This document shows, piece by piece, positions 5,370 to 7,717 of a stretch of DNA of 7,717 bases. Position 1 is the first letter of the stretch. Every line of letters starts with the position of its first letter. The stretch spans positions 1 to 7,717 of the forward strand of contig USNZ01000047.1 in NCBI GenBank assembly GCA_900556255.1. The letters are read 5' to 3'. Source of the DNA: an uncultured Oscillospiraceae bacterium. Its GTDB lineage: Bacteria > Bacillota > Clostridia > Oscillospirales > Ruminococcaceae. The notes under the pieces were generated by a model. The model searched no databases, was not told the origin of the DNA, and saw nothing but the letters and a program-made list of their open reading frames with translations. Both the position numbers and the translations under genes were made by a program.

Positions 5370-6761
5370 ATGAAAACTACCGAAGAACTCAAGGCACTGC
5401 TCTATAAAAACGAGAGTGTAGCCGACCTCGCCCCCGATTACCTTGCCGCCGCGCAGGATTTCTGCGAGGGCTACAAGGCATTTTTGGACGCCGGCAAAAC
5501 CGAGCGCGAGGCCACCAAGGCCGCCGAAAAGCTGCTGCTGGACGCCGGCTACCGTCCCTTTGCGGCCGGTGAAAAGCTGAACCCCGGCGATAAGGTCTAC
5601 GCCATCAACCGCGCCAAGTGCGTGCTGGCTGCCACCATCGGCACCAAGAGCCTGGAGGAAGGCTTCCACCTGAACATTGCCCATATCGACTCCCCCCGCC
5701 TTGACCTGCGCCCCGTGCCTGTGTTCGAGAAGGAGGACTTCGGCTACCTGCGCACCCACTACTACGGCGGCATCCGCAAGTACCAGTGGCCCACCATCCC
5801 GCTGGCCCTGCACGGCGTGATTTTCCGCGCCGACGGCAGCCAGGTGGATGTCTGCATCGGTGAGAAGGACGACGACCCCGTATTCTGCATCACCGACCTG
5901 CTGCCTCACCTGGGCGCCAAGCAGAACGCCAAAACCCTGGCCGATGGCATCACGGCCGAGGAGCTGAACGTCCTGATCGCCTCCACCCCCATTGCCGACA
6001 AGGATACCGAAAAGCGCGTCAAGCTGAACGTGCTGGCCATGCTTAACGAAGCCTACGGCATCACCGAGCGTGACTTCACCCGCGCCGAGATCGAGGTCGT
6101 GCCCGCCCATAAGGCCCGCGACATCGGCCTGGACCGCGCTATGATCGGTGCCTACGGCCACGATGACCGCGTCGACGCTTACCCGGCCCTGATGGCCGAG
6201 ATCGGCATCGCCGCCCCGGCCTACACTACCATCTGCGTGCTGACCGATAAAGAGGAGACCGGCTCCGACGGTGTCACCGGCCTGAACAGCATGTACACCT
6301 TCCACTTCCTGCAGCAGCTCTGCGCCGGGCAGGGTGCCGACTACATCACCGCCTGCAAGGCTGCCAAGTGCCTGTCTGCCGATGTCACCGCCGCCTACGA
6401 CCCGACCTTTGCCGATGCCTTTGAGCCGGACAACGGCACCTACGCCGGCCGCGGTGTGGCCGTGTACAAGTACACCGGTTCCCGCGGCAAGGGCGGCACC
6501 AGCGATGCCAGCGCCGAGACCGTCAGCTACCTGACCCGCCTGATGGACAAGAACAACATCGTCTGGCAGATCGGCGAGATGGGCAAGCTGGATCTGGGCG
6601 GCGGCGGCACCGTTGCCAAGTATGTGGCCAACCAGGATATCGACACCATTGATATCGGTGTGCCCGTACTGTCCATGCACGCCCCGTTCGAGGTCGTTTC
6701 CAAGGCTGACGTCTACATGGCCTACCTGACCTTCAAAGCCTTCTGCGAGGACGCAGAGTAA
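5370..6761 (+). CDS. apeA: M18 family zinc aminopeptidase (aminopeptidase 1 type)
   Basis: A 463-residue cytoplasmic dinuclear zinc exopeptidase that removes N-terminal residues from peptides. M18 family features are in order: NIAHIDSPRLDLRP (102-115) with His105 as presumed metal ligand; YYGGIRKYQWPTIPL (131-145); GAYGHDDRVDAY (260-271) with the bridging Asp; DKEETGSDG (293-301) with the catalytic and ligand glutamates 295/296; LSADVTAAYDPTF (335-347) with Asp338; and SMHAPFEVVSKAD (435-447) with His437. Residue roles are by family analogy. Length and motif set suit 'M18 aminopeptidase 1'; the symbol apeA is less certain than the family. Codon use is strongly biased to CTG, AAG, GCC and ATC, more than in the genes upstream, suggesting high expression. 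No clear promoter precedes it, so read-through from the operon is likely. Confidence 0.95.
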   Translation: MKTTEELKALLYKNESVADLAPDYLAAAQDFCEGYKAFLDAGKTEREATKAAEKLLLDAGYRPFAAGEKLNPGDKVYAINRAKCVLAATIGTKSLEEGFHLNIAHIDSPRLDLRPVPVFEKEDFGYLRTHYYGGIRKYQWPTIPLALHGVIFRADGSQVDVCIGEKDDDPVFCITDLLPHLGAKQNAKTLADGITAEELNVLIASTPIADKDTEKRVKLNVLAMLNEAYGITERDFTRAEIEVVPAHKARDIGLDRAMIGAYGHDDRVDAYPALMAEIGIAAPAYTTICVLTDKEETGSDGVTGLNSMYTFHFLQQLCAGQGADYITACKAAKCLSADVTAAYDPTFADAFEPDNGTYAGRGVAVYKYTGSRGKGGTSDASAETVSYLTRLMDKNNIVWQIGEMGKLDLGGGGTVAKYVANQDIDTIDIGVPVLSMHAPFEVVSKADVYMAYLTFKAFCEDAE

Positions 6762-6773
6762 AAGCCGGAAATT

Positions 6774-6800
6774 CAACAACTTTTTTCTGAAAAAGTGTTG
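6774..6800. other. Imperfect inverted repeat between aminopeptidase gene and tRNA promoter
   Basis: CAAC-A-ACTTTTT (6774-6785) can pair with AAAAAGTGTTG (6790-6800) around TCTG, an 11-bp stem with one bulged A. It begins 12 bases after the aminopeptidase stop and its right arm overlaps the tRNA -35 hexamer. It lacks G/C pairs and a T tail after the stem, so it is a weak terminator at best. Confidence 0.4.
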
Positions 6801-6826
6801 ACAAAGCCTCTCCCGTTTGCTATAAT
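6798..6826 (+). promoter_or_regulatory. Consensus sigma-A promoter of tRNA-Ala
   Basis: A perfect TTGACA (6798-6803), a 17-base spacer and a perfect TATAAT (6821-6826) lie 36 bases before the mature tRNA 5' end. This is the strongest promoter in the window, as expected for a stable RNA. Confidence 0.93.
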
Positions 6827-6830
6827 ACCA

Positions 6831-6860
6831 ACTGTCGCCGGAACAAAGCGAAGCGACAGT
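6831..6860 (+). other. Hairpin in the tRNA 5' leader
   Basis: ACTGTCGC (6831-6838) and GCGACAGT (6853-6860) form a perfect 8-bp stem with a 14-base loop. The stem starts at about the expected transcription start (6832-6834) and ends two bases before the tRNA. The structure would be removed with the leader by RNase P. Confidence 0.55.
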
Positions 6861-6862
6861 CT

Positions 6863-6938
<76 letters not shown>

Positions 6939-6939
6939 C

Positions 6940-6970
6940 AAGACCGCAACTGTAAGTTTGCGGTCTTTTT
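6940..6970 (+). terminator. Intrinsic terminator of tRNA-Ala
   Basis: AAGACCGCAA (6940-6949) pairs with TTGCGGTCTT (6958-6967) around an 8-base loop, and the stem runs into a T-rich tail (TTTTTCTTTT, 6966-6975). It begins two bases after the CCA end. Confidence 0.92.
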
Positions 6971-6975
6971 CTTTT

Positions 6976-7003
6976 GTCAAAAAATCCCTCTGCGGCATAC
7001 AAT
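6976..7003 (+). promoter_or_regulatory. Candidate sigma-E-type (or sigma-A-type) promoter of yunB
   Basis: CATACAAT (6996-7003) equals the -10 sequence typical of Bacillus sigma-E promoters. An A-rich GTCAAAAA (6976-6983) lies about where a sigma-E -35 would be, though it does not match closely. The same bases can be read as sigma-A TTGTCA (6974-6979), an 18-base spacer and TACAAT (6998-7003). Transcription would start near 7010, a very short leader before the ATG at 7024. B. subtilis yunB is known as a sigma-E-dependent sporulation gene, which favours the first reading. Confidence 0.5.
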
Positions 7004-7023
7004 GTCGGCAGGGGGTGGGGCGT

Positions 7024-7611
7024 ATGCGGCGCAGGGCTAGCAAAGGTTGGCGGCGCGCTGCGCTGCCGCTGCTGCTGCCGTTAGCGCTGCTCGGCGGGCT
7101 GTGGCAGTTTGACCGCTATGTCAACACCCGCATCAAGCCCACGCTGCACAAGCTGGCCGAGTACGAAGCCCGTCGCACCGCCGCCGAGGCCGTGGCCGCC
7201 GCTGCCCGCACCGTACAGCCCCAAAACCTGTTTGCCGCAGCAGGGGAGAGCTGGCAGTTGGACACCGCCGCCGTCAATGCCCTGTGCGTGGAGTGTGTGG
7301 ACGCTGCACAGCGCTATCTGGCCGACAGCGGCCCCATCACCTACACGGTCCCTTTCGGCACCCTGACCAGCGACACTTTGCTGAGCGACTGCGGACCGGG
7401 GTGGCGGTTTTCGCTGCAGCCGCGCGGCTACGCACAGGCACAGCTGCGCGAAAGCACCGAGTCGACCCGCTACACAGCGCAAATCGAGCTGACCCTGACG
7501 ATGGACCTGATTTTGGACAGCAAGATAGAAACGCTGACCTACACGGGGGAGATTCCGCTGGTCACCCTCCTCTTGCCGGGCGGCGTACCGCAATATTACG
7601 GCCGGGCGTAG
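7024..7611 (+). CDS. yunB: Sporulation protein YunB
   Basis: A 195-residue protein of the YunB family, needed for efficient sporulation in B. subtilis, where it is made in the mother cell; its biochemical role is unknown. An Arg-rich start (MRRRASKGWRR) leads to one membrane segment (about 12-28). Then comes the family's N-terminal helix, DRYVNTRIKPTLHKLAEYEA (30-49), and AAEAVAAAA. The conserved C-terminal part has VPFGTLTSDTLLSDCGPGW (109-127), ESTRYTAQIELTLTMDLIL (146-164) and TYTGEIPLVTLLLPGGVPQY (172-191), the usual terminal motif. It is shorter than the roughly 250-residue Bacillus protein, mainly in the middle. The ATG at 7024 is chosen over an in-frame ATG at 6958 because the latter lies inside the tRNA terminator; AGGGGG at 7010-7015 precedes it by eight bases. 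It is monocistronic here, followed by a terminator. Confidence 0.88.
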   Translation: MRRRASKGWRRAALPLLLPLALLGGLWQFDRYVNTRIKPTLHKLAEYEARRTAAEAVAAAARTVQPQNLFAAAGESWQLDTAAVNALCVECVDAAQRYLADSGPITYTVPFGTLTSDTLLSDCGPGWRFSLQPRGYAQAQLRESTESTRYTAQIELTLTMDLILDSKIETLTYTGEIPLVTLLLPGGVPQYYGRA

Positions 7612-7646
7612 CGGCCCGCAAGGGCGTTTTTCCTTGCAAAACAACG

Positions 7647-7676
7647 ACGGGCAGGGTTATGCACCCTGCCCGTTTT
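7647..7676 (+). terminator. Intrinsic terminator of yunB
   Basis: ACGGGCAGGGT (7647-7657) pairs perfectly with ACCCTGCCCGT (7663-7673) around a five-base loop, followed by TTTT. It is 35 bases after the yunB stop. A weaker 6-bp hairpin, GCAAGG/CCTTGC, lies between (7618-7637). Confidence 0.9.
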
Positions 7677-7686
7677 AGTGTGTTGT

Positions 7687-7717
7687 GAAACCTGACACGC
7701 GCAAAGAAGGGGTTCGT
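7687..7717 (-). repeat. Right copy of the terminal inverted repeat
   Basis: Reverse-complemented, this matches 11-41 in 29 of 31 bases and ends exactly at the window edge with caaagaaggggttcgt. The palindrome that the left copy forms is largely lost: only a short GTGT/ACAC pairing remains (7680-7698). It is intergenic, 11 bases after the yunB terminator. Confidence 0.7.

Noticed and set aside
4905..6779. A 624-codon leftward open frame opposite the transglycosylase and aminopeptidase genes
   Set aside because: The aminopeptidase shows all M18 motifs on the + strand. The antisense frame is Gly/Val/Ala/Gln/His-rich low-information sequence produced by the biased codons.
7634..7662. TTGCAA followed at 17 bases by TTATGC after yunB, a promoter look-alike
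   Set aside because: The would-be -10 is poor and lies in the loop of the yunB terminator.
7612..7717. Possible mobile-element end because of the terminal inverted repeat
   Set aside because: No transposase, integrase or target duplication is seen, and the intervening genes are ordinary housekeeping genes; a dispersed intergenic repeat fits better than a transposon.

Overview
This window is ordinary chromosomal housekeeping DNA from a G+C-rich member of the Bacillota, most likely a gut Oscillospiraceae/Ruminococcaceae relative (Faecalibacterium/Gemmiger/Subdoligranulum type). That placement is an inference from gene content: DUF951, DUF4364 and YunB are Bacillota families, and codons are strongly C/G-ending. 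I see no phage, IS element, CRISPR array or defence system.

Layout. Bases 1-90 hold two adjacent perfect hairpins, terminator-like, at the end of a leftward gene. Two leftward genes follow: a DUF4364 protein (678 to 91) and a three-repeat S1-domain RNA-binding protein (1659 to 751). A 128-bp divergent intergenic region (1660-1787) carries a strong rightward promoter and possibly a leftward one sharing the same palindromic -35. Rightward from there come DUF951 (small zinc-binding type protein), prfA (release factor 1), a Sua5-type threonylcarbamoyl-AMP synthase, coaE (dephospho-CoA kinase), a membrane-anchored SLT lytic transglycosylase and an M18 aminopeptidase. prfA, tsaC, coaE and the transglycosylase are joined by three consecutive 4-base ATGA overlaps, so they are almost certainly one translationally coupled operon, probably transcribed from the DUF951 promoter. 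The aminopeptidase lies 60 bp further on behind a hairpin and has the codon use of a highly expressed gene. An isolated tRNA-Ala(GGC) follows, with a consensus promoter and its own terminator, then a yunB sporulation gene preceded by a sigma-E-like -10 sequence and followed by a strong terminator.

How the genes work together. The coupled block combines translation fidelity and termination (prfA, t6A synthesis), CoA synthesis and cell-wall turnover, a typical growth-linked mixture and not a single pathway. yunB is separately controlled and points to a present or ancestral sporulation programme.

Most interesting: the two ends of the window carry inverted copies of one sequence (29 of 31 bases identical), which looks like a dispersed intergenic repeat and may be why the sequence begins and ends here; a sigma-E-like CATACAAT in front of yunB; and a TTGCAA palindrome placed to act as -35 in both directions. 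I found no convincing undescribed system.
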